NCBI GenBank assembly: GCA_019240655.1
Contig: JAFAXX010000132.1
Span: 1-64,000 of the forward strand
Direction: 5' to 3'
Length of the DNA: 64,000 nt
Source: Solirubrobacterales bacterium
GTDB taxonomy: Bacteria > Actinomycetota > Thermoleophilia > Solirubrobacterales > Solirubrobacteraceae
Part shown: one piece after another, positions 16,766-25,764 of the stretch
Numbering within the stretch: position 1 is the first letter of the stretch
Layout: every line of letters begins with the position of its first letter
Position numbers and translations under genes: made by a program
The notes under the pieces: model-generated
Database searches by the model: none
What the model saw: the letters and a program-made list of their open reading frames with translations, nothing else
Told to the model about the DNA's origin: nothing

Positions 16766-17763
16766 GCCGACTGCGCGTCGCGGTGCTCGGGGGAGGCCGC
16801 TCCTCCGAACACGAGATCTCCCTCGCCTCGGCGCAGTCGGTGTGCGCGGGGCTGCGCGCCGCCGGTCACTCGCCCGTGCCGATCGAAGTCGGTCGCGACG
16901 GTGTATGGCGGATCGATGGGGCGGTGCTGGCACTGGAGCCCGGACGCGGCATCGAGCAGATCGACGTGGTGTTCCCCGCGTTGCACGGGCCCTTCGGCGA
17001 GGACGGCACCGTGCAGGGACTGCTCGAGTGTCTGGACGTCGCGTATGTCGGCGCGGGCGTGCTGGCATCGGCGCTATGCATGGACAAGGTGATGTTCAAG
17101 GAGCTGATGCGCGCGGCGTCGATCCCGCAGGTCGCCCACCGGGCGGTGTGGGAGGAGCGCTTCCGCGAATCCCGCGAGCCTGTGCTCGGGGAGCTCGCCG
17201 TGCTTGGGCTGCCCGTGTTCGTGAAGCCGGCCCGGCTCGGTTCCTCGGTGGGGATCGTTCGGGTGGCGCACGCGGAGGAGCTGTCGTCGGCGCTCGCCGA
17301 AGCATTCGAGCACGATCCGCTCGCGATCGTCGAGGCGGCGGCCGGCGGCCTCGAGGTCGAATGCTCGGTGATCGGCAACGATGACCCGGTGGCCTCCGAG
17401 CCCGGGCAGATCCTGCTCGCCGCCGGCGAGTCGGGCTGGTACGACTACGCGGCCAAGTACACCCCCGGCGGGATGGAGCTGGTGGTACCCGCCCGCGTTC
17501 CCGGACCGGTGCGGGAGCTGGTCCGCGAGCTGGCGGTCGCCACCTTCCTCGCCGCCCGGTGCTCGGGCCTCGCCCGGGTCGACTTCTTCGTCGACGGAAA
17601 CAAGGTGCTGGTCAACGAGCTCAACACGATGCCCGGCTTCACCAGCACGAGCGTGTTTGCCGCGCTGTTCGAGGCAAGTGGGATCTCATATGCCGGGCTG
17701 CTCGACCGGCTGCTCGTCCTGGCGCTCGAGCGTCACGCCGCCGAGCGCCGGCACCGGCACTGA
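16762..17763 (+). CDS. ddl: D-alanine--D-alanine ligase
   Basis: This 333-residue ATP-grasp enzyme makes D-Ala-D-Ala for peptidoglycan precursors. Motifs: LGGGRSSEHEISLAS at the N-terminus, HGPFGEDG, KPARLGSSVGI, ARVDFFVD and NELNTMPGFTSTS. The GTG start overlaps the pknB stop (4 bases), so this ligase is translationally coupled to the signalling cluster; in most actinobacteria ddl lies elsewhere. Confidence 0.96.
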   Translation: MSRLRVAVLGGGRSSEHEISLASAQSVCAGLRAAGHSPVPIEVGRDGVWRIDGAVLALEPGRGIEQIDVVFPALHGPFGEDGTVQGLLECLDVAYVGAGVLASALCMDKVMFKELMRAASIPQVAHRAVWEERFRESREPVLGELAVLGLPVFVKPARLGSSVGIVRVAHAEELSSALAEAFEHDPLAIVEAAAGGLEVECSVIGNDDPVASEPGQILLAAGESGWYDYAAKYTPGGMELVVPARVPGPVRELVRELAVATFLAARCSGLARVDFFVDGNKVLVNELNTMPGFTSTSVFAALFEASGISYAGLLDRLLVLALERHAAERRHRH

Positions 17764-17777
17764 ATCGGTCGCGTAGA

Positions 17778-17783
17778 TAATCT
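17778..17783 (+). promoter_or_regulatory. Candidate -10 element (TAATCT within TAGATAATCT)
   Basis: The AT-rich stretch TAGATAATCT ends 8 bases before GTG 17792 and there is no Shine-Dalgarno sequence. This suggests a leaderless transcript starting after ddl. Confidence 0.5.
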
Positions 17784-17791
17784 GCTCCGCC

Positions 17792-18661
17792 GTGACGAGC
17801 GCAACCGAGATCAAGTCCGTCGCGGTGGTCGGCGGAGGGTTCATGGGGTCGGGGATCGCCGAGTCGGTCGCCGTCTCAGGACTCCCGGTCGTCGTCCGCG
17901 ACGTCGACCATGCGAGCGTGGCGCGCGCCGGCACTCGCATCGAGGACTCTCTGCAGCGGGCGGTGCGCCGGGGCAAGCTTGACGCCGCCGCCGCGCGCGA
18001 GGTCCGAGACCGGATCGAGCTGACCACCGACATCAGCCCGGTGTCGGCGGCCGATCTGGTCATCGAGGCGGTGCCCGAGCAGGAGCAGCTGAAGCTCGAG
18101 GTAATGCACCTGATCGACGAGGTGGTCGCCGACCGCGCGATCATCGCCTCGAACACCTCGTCGATCCCCATCGCCGAGCTCGCTCAAGCGGTTCGCAACC
18201 CGAGCCGGGTGCTCGGCCTGCACTTCTTCTCCCCCGTCCCGGTGATGACCCTGGTCGAGGTGGTGATCGCGCTCGACACGAGCGCCGAGACTGTCTCCGT
18301 GGCGAAGGCGTTCGTCGGGCAAATCGGCAAGTGCCCGATCGAGACCAAGGACCGCTCCGGGTTCATCGTCAACATGCTCCTCGTCCCTTACCTGATGGCG
18401 GCGGTCCGGATGTTCGAAGAGGGCTTCGCCAGCCGCGAGGACATCGACACCGGGATGCGCCTCGGCTGCGGCCATCCGATGGGGCCGCTCCGGCTCTGTG
18501 ACTTCATCGGCCTCGATGTGCTCTATGCGGTCTGCGACTCCCTCTACGAGGAGTTCAAGCGCGACGAGTATGCCCCCCCACCGCTGCTGAAGCGGATGGT
18601 GGCCAGCGGCCGGCTCGGCGAGAAGTCCGGGCGCGGCTTCTACGACTACAACAGCCGCTAG
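17792..18661 (+). CDS. 3-hydroxybutyryl-CoA dehydrogenase family protein
   Basis: The 289-residue enzyme has an N-terminal NAD-binding fold (VAVVGGGFMGSGIAES) and the C-terminal hydroxyacyl-CoA dehydrogenase domain. The catalytic region is LHFFSPVPVMTLVEV, with GKCPIETKDRSGFIVNML and GHPMGPLRLCDFIGLDV further on. It oxidises short 3-hydroxyacyl-CoA, in fatty-acid degradation or butyrate/polyhydroxyalkanoate metabolism. It is a single gene between ddl and a convergent kinase gene, 28 bases away. Confidence 0.92.
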   Translation: MTSATEIKSVAVVGGGFMGSGIAESVAVSGLPVVVRDVDHASVARAGTRIEDSLQRAVRRGKLDAAAAREVRDRIELTTDISPVSAADLVIEAVPEQEQLKLEVMHLIDEVVADRAIIASNTSSIPIAELAQAVRNPSRVLGLHFFSPVPVMTLVEVVIALDTSAETVSVAKAFVGQIGKCPIETKDRSGFIVNMLLVPYLMAAVRMFEEGFASREDIDTGMRLGCGHPMGPLRLCDFIGLDVLYAVCDSLYEEFKRDEYAPPPLLKRMVASGRLGEKSGRGFYDYNSR

Positions 18662-18689
18662 TCCGGGCCTCGCAGCGAGACCCCAACAC

Positions 18690-20210
18690 CTACGTCTGCT
18701 TGTACAGCGCGATCTCGTTGATCGAGACGCTCTGCTGGTTCGGCGGGAGCTGAGTGATCCACACGAGGTAGTAGCGATACCGGGTAGCCCCGGTGTTGAC
18801 CGGAATCGTCTGCTTGCCGCCGACGTTCGCGACGGTGGCCAGCTGTATCCACCCATTTGGACCCGCGTCGAAGATGTTGCGGTTGGGCGCCGTCTTCCGG
18901 GCCCAGATCTGAACCGCCCACCCCGGTGTCGCGGTGTAGAGCACGACCTCGCGCGCGGCGATGCCCGGAGCCGTGTCAACGTACAGGCCGACCCCGGGCT
19001 TGCCGAGCGTACCGTCGAAGTACTGCTGGGTCTGCCAGGCGGTGTTCACGTCGCCGTCGATGGCCAGGCCGGCCTGGCTCGGGTTCTGGGTCTTATCGCC
19101 GTCGATGGCGTCCGGGTTGTAGTCATGAGCGCATCCGCTGCATGGCTGGATCTGCACCAGGCGGGGCGCGGGTGCGGCCTGCGGCAGCCGCTCGGAGCCG
19201 CGATGCGTGCGCGTCGCCGTCCACCCGGCGATACCGGCGACCACGAGCGCAACCACGATTGCCATGCCGACCGCCTGGATCCGGTGGCGGACCCAGAAGG
19301 GCACCCGGCGTCGCTTGCCCGAGGGCAGCGTTTCGAGCACGGTCGTGACCTGACCGCCGACGCTCCCCGCGCGGGCGGTTTCGATCGCGAGCACGTCCTC
19401 CAGGTCGGCGATCAGCTCGGCGTCGTCCGCGTAGCGTCGCTCCACGCGCTTGGCCGTCGCGGTCTCGAGCACGGCGGCGAGCGCCGAGGAGACCTCCGGC
19501 CGCTTGGACTGGATGTCGGGCACCTCCTCGCGTACGTGCCGCATCGCCACCGCGACCTGGCTTTCGCCCTTGAACGGCACGTCGCCGGTGAGCATCTCGT
19601 ACATGACGATGCCCAGCGAGTAGAGGTCTGATTGGCCGGTGACCGGTTGGCCGAGGGCCTGCTCGGGTGAGACATAGTCGGTTGTGCCGAGCACGCGCCC
19701 GTCGGCAGTCAGGCCCTCCTCGTCGAGCGTGCGCGCGATGCCGAAGTCGGTGACCTTCGCGCGCCCCTCTTCGTCGATCAGGACGTTCTGCGGCTTGACG
19801 TCGCGGTGCACGATGTGGCGGGCGTGGGCCGCCCCGAGGGCCCGCGCGATCTCGATGCTGTAGGCCACCGCCTCTGGGATCGGCAGGCGGCCCACGCGCC
19901 TGATCCGGTCCTTGAGCGTTTCGCCCTCCACGTACTCGAACACGATGTAGGCCCGGCCGTCGTCCTCGCCGGCGTCGATCACTCCGACGATGTGCGGGTG
20001 CGAGAGCTGGGCGACGGCGCGGGCTTCGCGGCGGAAGCGCTCGAGCTGGTCCGAGTCGCTCGCGATCTCGCGGTTCATCAGCTTTATCGCAACCTGACGC
20101 TGGAGGGTCTCGTCGAGCGCCCGGTAGACCGTCGACATGCCACCGGCGCCGATCCGGGCCTCCAACCGGTAGCGGCCGTTCAGGGTCGTGCCGAGCAGTG
20201 TGTGGCTCAT
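18690..20210 (-). CDS. Ser/Thr kinase with extracellular discoidin-like domain
   Basis: The 506-residue protein has a PknB-type kinase domain (residues about 14-270; IGAGGMSTVYRALDE, VAIKLM, HRDVKPQNVL, DFGIAR, DYVSPEQ), one membrane helix near residues 313-333, and a C-terminal external beta-sandwich of about 150 residues. That domain (AIDGDVNTAWQTQQYF, EVVLYTATPGW, SINEIALY) resembles F5/8-type or discoidin carbohydrate-binding folds. It lacks PASTA repeats. A cysteine pair, CSGC, opens the external part. This is the third kinase of the window; it stands apart from the fha cluster and probably senses an envelope glycan. Confidence 0.9.
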   Translation of the reverse strand: MSHTLLGTTLNGRYRLEARIGAGGMSTVYRALDETLQRQVAIKLMNREIASDSDQLERFRREARAVAQLSHPHIVGVIDAGEDDGRAYIVFEYVEGETLKDRIRRVGRLPIPEAVAYSIEIARALGAAHARHIVHRDVKPQNVLIDEEGRAKVTDFGIARTLDEEGLTADGRVLGTTDYVSPEQALGQPVTGQSDLYSLGIVMYEMLTGDVPFKGESQVAVAMRHVREEVPDIQSKRPEVSSALAAVLETATAKRVERRYADDAELIADLEDVLAIETARAGSVGGQVTTVLETLPSGKRRRVPFWVRHRIQAVGMAIVVALVVAGIAGWTATRTHRGSERLPQAAPAPRLVQIQPCSGCAHDYNPDAIDGDKTQNPSQAGLAIDGDVNTAWQTQQYFDGTLGKPGVGLYVDTAPGIAAREVVLYTATPGWAVQIWARKTAPNRNIFDAGPNGWIQLATVANVGGKQTIPVNTGATRYRYYLVWITQLPPNQQSVSINEIALYKQT

Positions 20211-20324
20211 CTATCGCCTCTATTTTGCGCTACGTCGAACCGCTGCCTCCGACGTGGTCACGCGGAATTGAGCGATTTGAGGAGAGGCAACGAAGATGCC
20301 GCGCGTCGCCTGCTCTCAGACGCG

Positions 20325-21425
20325 TCAATGCCGGACTTCTCTGAGGCCCGAGACATCCCCCTCGAGGCCGAGCGACGTCAGCGCCACCGTGCCGGCTCGG
20401 TCGCTCACCCGCCCGATCACCGCGGCGCCCGGGTGGCGTGGCCCGAGCACGTCAAGGGCCGCGGCGGCCTGCTCGCCAGGCACGATCACGCAAAAGCCGC
20501 AACCCATGTTGAAGACCCCCCACATCTCCGCCATGCTCACTGCACCGCGCGCCGCGACCAGCCCGAAAACCGCCGGACTCGGCAGCGGGGCGGAGATTTC
20601 GTAGCCGATGCCCGAGCCGATCCGCAGGAGGTTGAGCACGCCGCCGCCGGTGATGTGGGCGAGTCCGTGCACCGAGACCTTATCCGCGAGCAGCTCGAGG
20701 ATCGCCCGCACATAGATCGTCGTCGGCTCGAGCAGTGCCTCTCCCACGCTCTGGCCGTCGAGCTCGGGCGGCGCCGCGTCGAGCTCGAGGCCGCCGTCCC
20801 CGAGCAGCGCTCGCCGGGCCAGGGTGAGTCCGTTGGAGTGCACTCCGGAGGCCGGCAGCCCGATCACCGCATCGCCGGGGCGGCAGCGTCGGCCGTCGAC
20901 GATCCGCTCGAGCGCCACCGTCCCGAACGCCGACCCGACGAGGTCGAAGCCGTATGGGGAGGGGTGGCCGCGAATCACTTCGGGCAGCTGGCAGACCTCC
21001 CCGCCGGGGATCTCGATCCCGGCGAGCTCGGCGCCCGCCCGCAGGCCGAATCCGAGCTGCTCGAGCCGGGTCGCGTCGATCTGCTCGACCGCCACGTAGT
21101 CGAGCAGTGCGAGCGGCTCCGCGCCGACGCAGATCAGGTCGTTTACGTTCATCGCCACGCAGTCGATCCCGATCGTGTCGAACCGTCCCAGCTGCTCGGC
21201 GACGATCACCTTCGAGCCGACACTGTCGGTGGTCAGCGCGATCCCGAGACCGGGCGCCACCCGCAGGACGCTCGCGTAGTGGCCGGGCAGCGGAACGGCC
21301 AGCGAACGCCGTCCCGCGTCGATCCCGCGCAGGACATTGACCAGTGCCACGACCCCGCGGTCGGCCTCGCTCGTGTCTACGCCGGCGGCTGCGTAGGCGT
21401 CGCTCACGCCACGATTGTCGGACAT
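20325..21425 (-). CDS. purM: Phosphoribosylformylglycinamidine cyclo-ligase
   Basis: This 366-residue enzyme makes aminoimidazole ribotide in purine synthesis. Family features are YAAAGVDTSEADR at the N-terminus, LTTDSVGSKVIVAEQ, DCVAMNVNDLICVGAEPL, GLPASGVHSNGLTLAR and HITGGGVLNLLR. No other purine gene is adjacent; it follows uppP at 16 bases on the minus strand. The 114-base gap to the next gene (20211-20324) is lower in GC and may hold the promoter of the downstream kinase. Confidence 0.96.
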   Translation of the reverse strand: MSDNRGVSDAYAAAGVDTSEADRGVVALVNVLRGIDAGRRSLAVPLPGHYASVLRVAPGLGIALTTDSVGSKVIVAEQLGRFDTIGIDCVAMNVNDLICVGAEPLALLDYVAVEQIDATRLEQLGFGLRAGAELAGIEIPGGEVCQLPEVIRGHPSPYGFDLVGSAFGTVALERIVDGRRCRPGDAVIGLPASGVHSNGLTLARRALLGDGGLELDAAPPELDGQSVGEALLEPTTIYVRAILELLADKVSVHGLAHITGGGVLNLLRIGSGIGYEISAPLPSPAVFGLVAARGAVSMAEMWGVFNMGCGFCVIVPGEQAAAALDVLGPRHPGAAVIGRVSDRAGTVALTSLGLEGDVSGLREVRH

Positions 21426-21441
21426 CGGCCGGATCGAGCCT

Positions 21442-22269
21442 TCATCCCCGGCTCACGCGCCGTGCCACGGCCATCGCCACGGCCGCACGGTAGAGCGCGT
21501 AGGGCAACAGCGAGCGGTCGCGCTCGACCTGGCGGATGATCGATGTCGAGCCCAGCGTGGAGATGAAGGCGGCGGCGGCTCCTGCCGCGAAGGGGGCAAC
21601 GCTCCCCGGCTCGAGGCCGCGGTGGATCAAACGCACGCCTTTGAGCAGCGTGGCCCCGGCGATCACCGGAAGCGCGACGTGCCGGGACAGGCGGTTGGCA
21701 TCGGCGCGGGTGAAGCGGCGAAGCCGGGCGGCCGCGAGCGTTGCTCCGTTGCGGGAGACGCCCGGCACCAGCGCGAACGCCTGCGCGATGCCGAGGCACA
21801 GGGCGTCGGTGGCAGTGGCTTCGCGGTGACCGCGGCGCTGCGGAGCTCGGTCGGCCACCGCCATCGCGATCGCGCCCGCGAGCAGCCCGGCGGCGATCGT
21901 GGGCGGCGTTCCGAGGTGCCGCTCGATCGGCCGCTCGAGCGTGTAGCCGATCACCGCCGGCGGAGCGAACGAGAGGGCGATCAGGGTGATCCGGCGGGCG
22001 TCGAGGCCGTATATCGCCTCGCCGACCTCGTGGCGGAGCGTGATCAGCAGCGCGGCGGCGGTGCCCGCGTGCAGAGCCACCTCGAAGGCCTTGCGCAGCT
22101 CGTCGTCGAGCTGCTCGTAGTCCCAGCGCAGCAGCCAGGGCACCAGCGCCACGTGGCCCGAGGAGGAGATCGGAAGCAGTTCGGCCGGCCCGTGGAGAGC
22201 GCCGAGGGCGACCGCCTGGCCGATCGGGAATCGACGGTGGAGAGCGCCGAGGCTACTTCGAGACGACAT
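21442..22269 (-). CDS. uppP: Undecaprenyl-diphosphatase UppP (BacA family)
   Basis: The 275-residue polytopic enzyme recycles undecaprenyl pyrophosphate, the lipid carrier for peptidoglycan and envelope glycans. Both signature motifs are visible: AELLPISSSGH near the N-terminus (consensus TEFLPISSSGH) and PGVSRNGATLAA (consensus PGISRSGATI). Its start overlaps the dedA stop by 17 bases, so the two are translationally coupled. Their shared role in lipid-carrier handling is consistent with the nearby glycan locus. Confidence 0.93.
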   Translation of the reverse strand: MSSRSSLGALHRRFPIGQAVALGALHGPAELLPISSSGHVALVPWLLRWDYEQLDDELRKAFEVALHAGTAAALLITLRHEVGEAIYGLDARRITLIALSFAPPAVIGYTLERPIERHLGTPPTIAAGLLAGAIAMAVADRAPQRRGHREATATDALCLGIAQAFALVPGVSRNGATLAAARLRRFTRADANRLSRHVALPVIAGATLLKGVRLIHRGLEPGSVAPFAAGAAAAFISTLGSTSIIRQVERDRSLLPYALYRAAVAMAVARRVSRG

Positions 22270-22909
22270 CCATGGTCGGTCGGCGCGACGGGCGCGAGCG
22301 GAGGCGCCGCAAGACCAGGTAGGCGATCACGAGCAGTGCCAGGGCCACCGCGACGTAATCGGCGTACTCGAGGTGGCTCCGCCAGTGCGTCCAGTTCCTG
22401 CCCACCTCTCGCCCCAGTACCGCGAGAGCGGAGATCCAGATGACCGATCCGAGCGCGGCCCAGGCGAGGAAGCGCGCGAAGGCCATCTCGGCGACGCCGG
22501 CGGCGTACGGGAACGCCGCCCGCACGAACGGGATCAGACGCGAGACCAAGATCACCGGGTCGCCGTAGCGATCGAACCAGCGATGCGCGGTGTCCAGCCG
22601 CCTGCCGCTGACATGGAGCTTGCGCCCCTGTCGCTCGAGCAGCTCGCGGCTGCCGAAGTAGCCGATCGCGTAAGCGACCGAGGCGCCTACCATGTCGCCG
22701 AGCACTCCGGCGAGGATGATTCCGAGTAGGCTCAGGTGACCCTGGAAGACATTGAAGCCCGCGAACAGCATGGTCGGCTCGCTGCCCGGTATTCCGATCA
22801 CGCCTGAGCTGGCGGTCAGCACGGCGACGCCGCCGAGCCCGAGGCTGTTGATCAGGTGGGTGGCGAGGTTGACGAGCGACCCGGTGATAGAGGCGGCTGC
22901 CAGGGACAC
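22253..22909 (-). CDS. DedA family membrane protein
   Basis: The 218-residue protein has about five hydrophobic segments with the DedA pattern: IPGSEPTMLFAGF, GDMVGASVAYAIGYFGSREL and RLIPFVRAAFPYAAGVAEM. DedA proteins include undecaprenyl-phosphate flippases and membrane-homeostasis factors. Direct coupling to uppP supports a role in returning the lipid carrier across the membrane. A GTG start with TACGCT 6 bases upstream suggests a leaderless transcript covering dedA-uppP-purM. Confidence 0.9.
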   Translation of the reverse strand: MSLAAASITGSLVNLATHLINSLGLGGVAVLTASSGVIGIPGSEPTMLFAGFNVFQGHLSLLGIILAGVLGDMVGASVAYAIGYFGSRELLERQGRKLHVSGRRLDTAHRWFDRYGDPVILVSRLIPFVRAAFPYAAGVAEMAFARFLAWAALGSVIWISALAVLGREVGRNWTHWRSHLEYADYVAVALALLVIAYLVLRRLRSRPSRRPTMDVVSK

Positions 22910-22915
22910 ACGACT

Positions 22916-22921
22916 AGCGTA
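22916..22921 (-). promoter_or_regulatory. Candidate -10 element (TACGCT) of dedA-uppP-purM
   Basis: TACGCT on the minus strand ends 6 bases before GTG 22909, with no Shine-Dalgarno sequence. Confidence 0.45.
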
Positions 22922-22976
22922 GCGTCACCGTAACTCGGCTCCCTGGGCTTACCACAATGAGGGTTCTCTCACGACC

Positions 22977-24086
22977 ATGACCGCCATTTCGCTGTTCGAC
23001 ACCGAGACGACGCTGACCCCGCTGCGGGCGCGGCTGCGCGAGAGCGTGCTGGCCGTGCTCGACCGCGGCCGGTACATCCTCGGGCCGGAGGTCACCGCGT
23101 TCGAGGCGGAGTTGGCCGAGTACCTCGGCGTGCGGCACGTGGTTGGCGTGGCCAACGGAACCGATGCGATCACCATCGGGCTGCGAGCGCTCGGCGTGCG
23201 GTCCGGCGACGAGGTAGTCGTCCCGGCGTTCACGTTCTATGCCAGTGCCGAGGCGATCGCCAACGCCGGAGCGGTGCCGGTCTTCTGCGATGTCGACGCG
23301 GGCACGCGCAACGTCACCGCGGAAACGGTGCGCGCCGCGCTGACGCCCCGGAGCACCGCGGTCGTCGCGGTCGATCTGTTCGGCTGTCCGGCGCCAGTCC
23401 CGGAGCTCAGAGAGCTCGGGCTGCCGGTACTGGAGGACGCCGCGCAGGCCGCCGGCGCGAGACTCGGGGCGCGGATGGCCGGATCACTCGGCGACCTCGC
23501 GACCTTCTCGTTCTATCCCTCGAAGAATCTCGGTTGCTTCGGTGACGGCGGAGCGATCGCCACCGACGACGACGAGCTCGCTGAACTGGTTCGCGCGCTC
23601 CGCTTCCACGGCTCTCGCGACAAGCGGGATTTCCAGTACGTCGGCTATAACTCGCGGCTCGACGAGGTGCAGGCCGCGATCCTCCGCGTACTGCTGCCCG
23701 AGCTCGACGGCTGGTGCGATGGCCGGCGCGCGGCGGCGCGCGCGTACCTCGAGGCCGGGATCGAGCACCATGTCGGCGTCCCTGTGGTCCCAGCCGGTGC
23801 CGATCCGGGCTGGCATCTCTATGTCGTGACCCACCCCCGCGCGGAGGCGCTGATCGCCTCGCTGGGCGCCCAGGGAATCGAGGCCCGGGGGTACTACCGG
23901 ACGCCGCTGCACCGCCAGCCGGCGATGGCGCCCTACGTCGCCGGCGTGCGTCCGTCGCTTCCGGTAACCGACGAGCTGTCGGCGCAGAACGTCGCGCTGC
24001 CGATGAGCCCGGTGCTGAGCGGCGAGCAGGCCGTCGCGGTGGCAGCCGCGGTGGCCGAGTTCGCGGGAGCGGTGGCGCAACGTTGA
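22977..24086 (+). CDS. DegT/DnrJ/EryC1 family sugar aminotransferase
   Basis: The 369-residue PLP enzyme transfers an amino group to a keto-sugar nucleotide. Motifs: GPEVTAFEAELAEYLG, GVANGTDAITIGLRAL, VVVPAFTFYASAEAI, and the PLP lysine Lys183 in FYPSKNLGCFGDGGA. It resembles the PglE/WecE class that acts after a 4,6-dehydratase, and such a dehydratase lies 1.7 kb downstream. It opens the envelope glycan locus on the + strand, divergent from dedA. The exact sugar is not known. Confidence 0.9.
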   Translation: MTAISLFDTETTLTPLRARLRESVLAVLDRGRYILGPEVTAFEAELAEYLGVRHVVGVANGTDAITIGLRALGVRSGDEVVVPAFTFYASAEAIANAGAVPVFCDVDAGTRNVTAETVRAALTPRSTAVVAVDLFGCPAPVPELRELGLPVLEDAAQAAGARLGARMAGSLGDLATFSFYPSKNLGCFGDGGAIATDDDELAELVRALRFHGSRDKRDFQYVGYNSRLDEVQAAILRVLLPELDGWCDGRRAAARAYLEAGIEHHVGVPVVPAGADPGWHLYVVTHPRAEALIASLGAQGIEARGYYRTPLHRQPAMAPYVAGVRPSLPVTDELSAQNVALPMSPVLSGEQAVAVAAAVAEFAGAVAQR

Positions 24087-24100
24087 CCGCCGCCACGTGT

Positions 24101-24106
24101 TAGCGT
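24101..24106 (+). promoter_or_regulatory. Candidate -10 element (TAGCGT)
   Basis: TAGCGT ends 11 bases before ATG 24118; no Shine-Dalgarno sequence is present. Confidence 0.4.
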
Positions 24107-24117
24107 CGCTGGCCGAC

Positions 24118-25680
24118 ATGTTGAGAAACTTGAAGAGAGCCCTTAGCGGTGCTGCGGCGGCCACCGCGCTCCTGGCCGTGTCCGCCGTCCCCGCCTCCGC
24201 GGCCGCCCCGGTCGGGGCCTACACGATCAAGGGCGCCTGGAGCTATGTCTCCGCGCCCAAGCTGCACCCGCCGAAGCTGCACACCGACCGTCCAACGGCG
24301 AGCGCGCAGCTCTCCCCCGGCTACCTGTTCGTCAGCAACTTCAAGAACCTGCTCTACAGCAAGCCGCTCACCGGCGAGGGCGGCCCCCTGATCCTCGACA
24401 GCCGCCTGCAGCCGGTCTGGTTTGACCCGATCGGCACGAATACGTTCGCCAACAACCTCCGCGTCCAGACCTACCAGGGCAAGCCGGCGCTGAGCTGGTG
24501 GGAGGGAATCATCACCAACACCGGCGCCACCACCAGCGGCTCGCTCTACGTCGTCGACCAGCACTACCGGCCGATCGGCAAGCCGCTGAGCGGCGCCGAC
24601 GGCTGGATCATAACTCAACACGAGGCGTTGATCCAGGGCCACGACGCGTGGGTGACCGCGGTCAAGAACGAGCCGATGGACTTGAGCGCCTACGGCGGCT
24701 CGCCCACGGGAACGCTGCTCAACTCCGCCGTGCAGGAATACGACCTGCACACCGGAGCGCTGCTCTACACCTGGGACGCGGCACCGGACGGGATTCAGCC
24801 CGGTCACATCCCGCTGAGCGATTCCTACACCAAGCCGGCGCCGAACCCGGCCATGCCGTGGGACGCCTACCACATCAACGCAATCCAGCTCGTACGGGGC
24901 GGATTCATCACCACGATGCGCAACACCTGGTCGGCCTATGACGTCGACCTGAAGAGCGGCGCCACCGTGTGGACGCTAGGCGGCAAGCACAGCAAGTTCG
25001 CGCTGTCCGCGGGCGCCCAGTTCGAGTGGGAGCACGACGTCGAGATGCACAGCGGCGGGATCGTCACCGTGTTCGATGACAACTGCTGTGCGATCCTCGG
25101 GCCCGGGCAGCTCGGACCGCCGAACGGCTCCGCCCGCGCGCTGGTGATCAAACTGAACAACGGCAACCACACGGCGAGCCTCGTGTCCCAGTACTCACGC
25201 GGGATCGACGTCGGCTTCCAAGGCAACGCGCAGCTGCAGCCGAACGGCGACATGGTCGTCGGCTGGGGATCGCAGCCGCTCATCTCCGAGTTCAGCAAGT
25301 CCGGCAAGCTGTTGCTCGATGCGGTCTTCCCGAGCCCTGACCTGAGCTACCGGGCGTACGTCGCCAAGTGGGTTGGCACCCCGTTCTTCCCGCCGACCGG
25401 CGCCGCTCGCAACCACAACGGCCGCTCGACGGTGTATGCGAGCTGGGACGGCGCGACGCAGGTGGTCGCCTGGCGGGTCCTGGCCGGCGCCGGCGCCCGG
25501 CAGCTGCGCGTGGTCGCGGGCCGCTCCAAGACGGGGTTCGAGACTTCGATCGCGCTGAGCACCCGGTACAAGACGTTCAAGGTGCAGGCGCTCGACGCCA
25601 AGGGCCACGTGATCGGCACCTCGAAGGCGTTCGCCGTGCCCAGGCCGAACGCGAAGCAGAATCCGCCCGGGTTCTACTAG
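24118..25680 (+). CDS. Secreted arylsulfotransferase-like protein
   Basis: The 520-residue protein begins with a Sec signal peptide (MLRNLKRAL, a hydrophobic core, then cleavage around ASA-AP). The body is a beta-propeller of the arylsulfotransferase (Arylsulfotran_2) type: HEALIQGHDAWVTA, QEYDLHTGALLYTWDA, DAYHINAIQLVRGG, TVWTLGGKHSKF and WEHDVEMHSGG. Classical members move sulfuryl groups between phenols outside the cytoplasm without PAPS, but many propellers of this family are untested. ATG 24118 is chosen because it directly precedes the signal peptide. The position between two glycan genes suggests action on the cell surface. Confidence 0.78.
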   Translation: MLRNLKRALSGAAAATALLAVSAVPASAAAPVGAYTIKGAWSYVSAPKLHPPKLHTDRPTASAQLSPGYLFVSNFKNLLYSKPLTGEGGPLILDSRLQPVWFDPIGTNTFANNLRVQTYQGKPALSWWEGIITNTGATTSGSLYVVDQHYRPIGKPLSGADGWIITQHEALIQGHDAWVTAVKNEPMDLSAYGGSPTGTLLNSAVQEYDLHTGALLYTWDAAPDGIQPGHIPLSDSYTKPAPNPAMPWDAYHINAIQLVRGGFITTMRNTWSAYDVDLKSGATVWTLGGKHSKFALSAGAQFEWEHDVEMHSGGIVTVFDDNCCAILGPGQLGPPNGSARALVIKLNNGNHTASLVSQYSRGIDVGFQGNAQLQPNGDMVVGWGSQPLISEFSKSGKLLLDAVFPSPDLSYRAYVAKWVGTPFFPPTGAARNHNGRSTVYASWDGATQVVAWRVLAGAGARQLRVVAGRSKTGFETSIALSTRYKTFKVQALDAKGHVIGTSKAFAVPRPNAKQNPPGFY

Positions 25681-25748
25681 CACCGGCAGGTTTGCGTTTG
25701 CGGGCTTCTGGCGTGAGCGCGTCGGCGCCGTGACGTGTGGGCCGTTAC

Positions 25749-25754
25749 TAGAAT
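25749..25754 (+). promoter_or_regulatory. Candidate -10 element (TAGAAT)
   Basis: TAGAAT ends 10 bases before ATG 25765. This is the closest match to the bacterial -10 consensus among the candidates in the window. Confidence 0.5.
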
Positions 25755-25764
25755 CTTCCGCTCC

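Noticed and set aside
20296-20604. 102-codon + strand frame with a good GAGGAGAGG ribosome site
   Set aside because: It lies almost wholly antisense to the conserved end of purM and has no family features; the ribosome-like sequence is probably chance in the intergenic gap.
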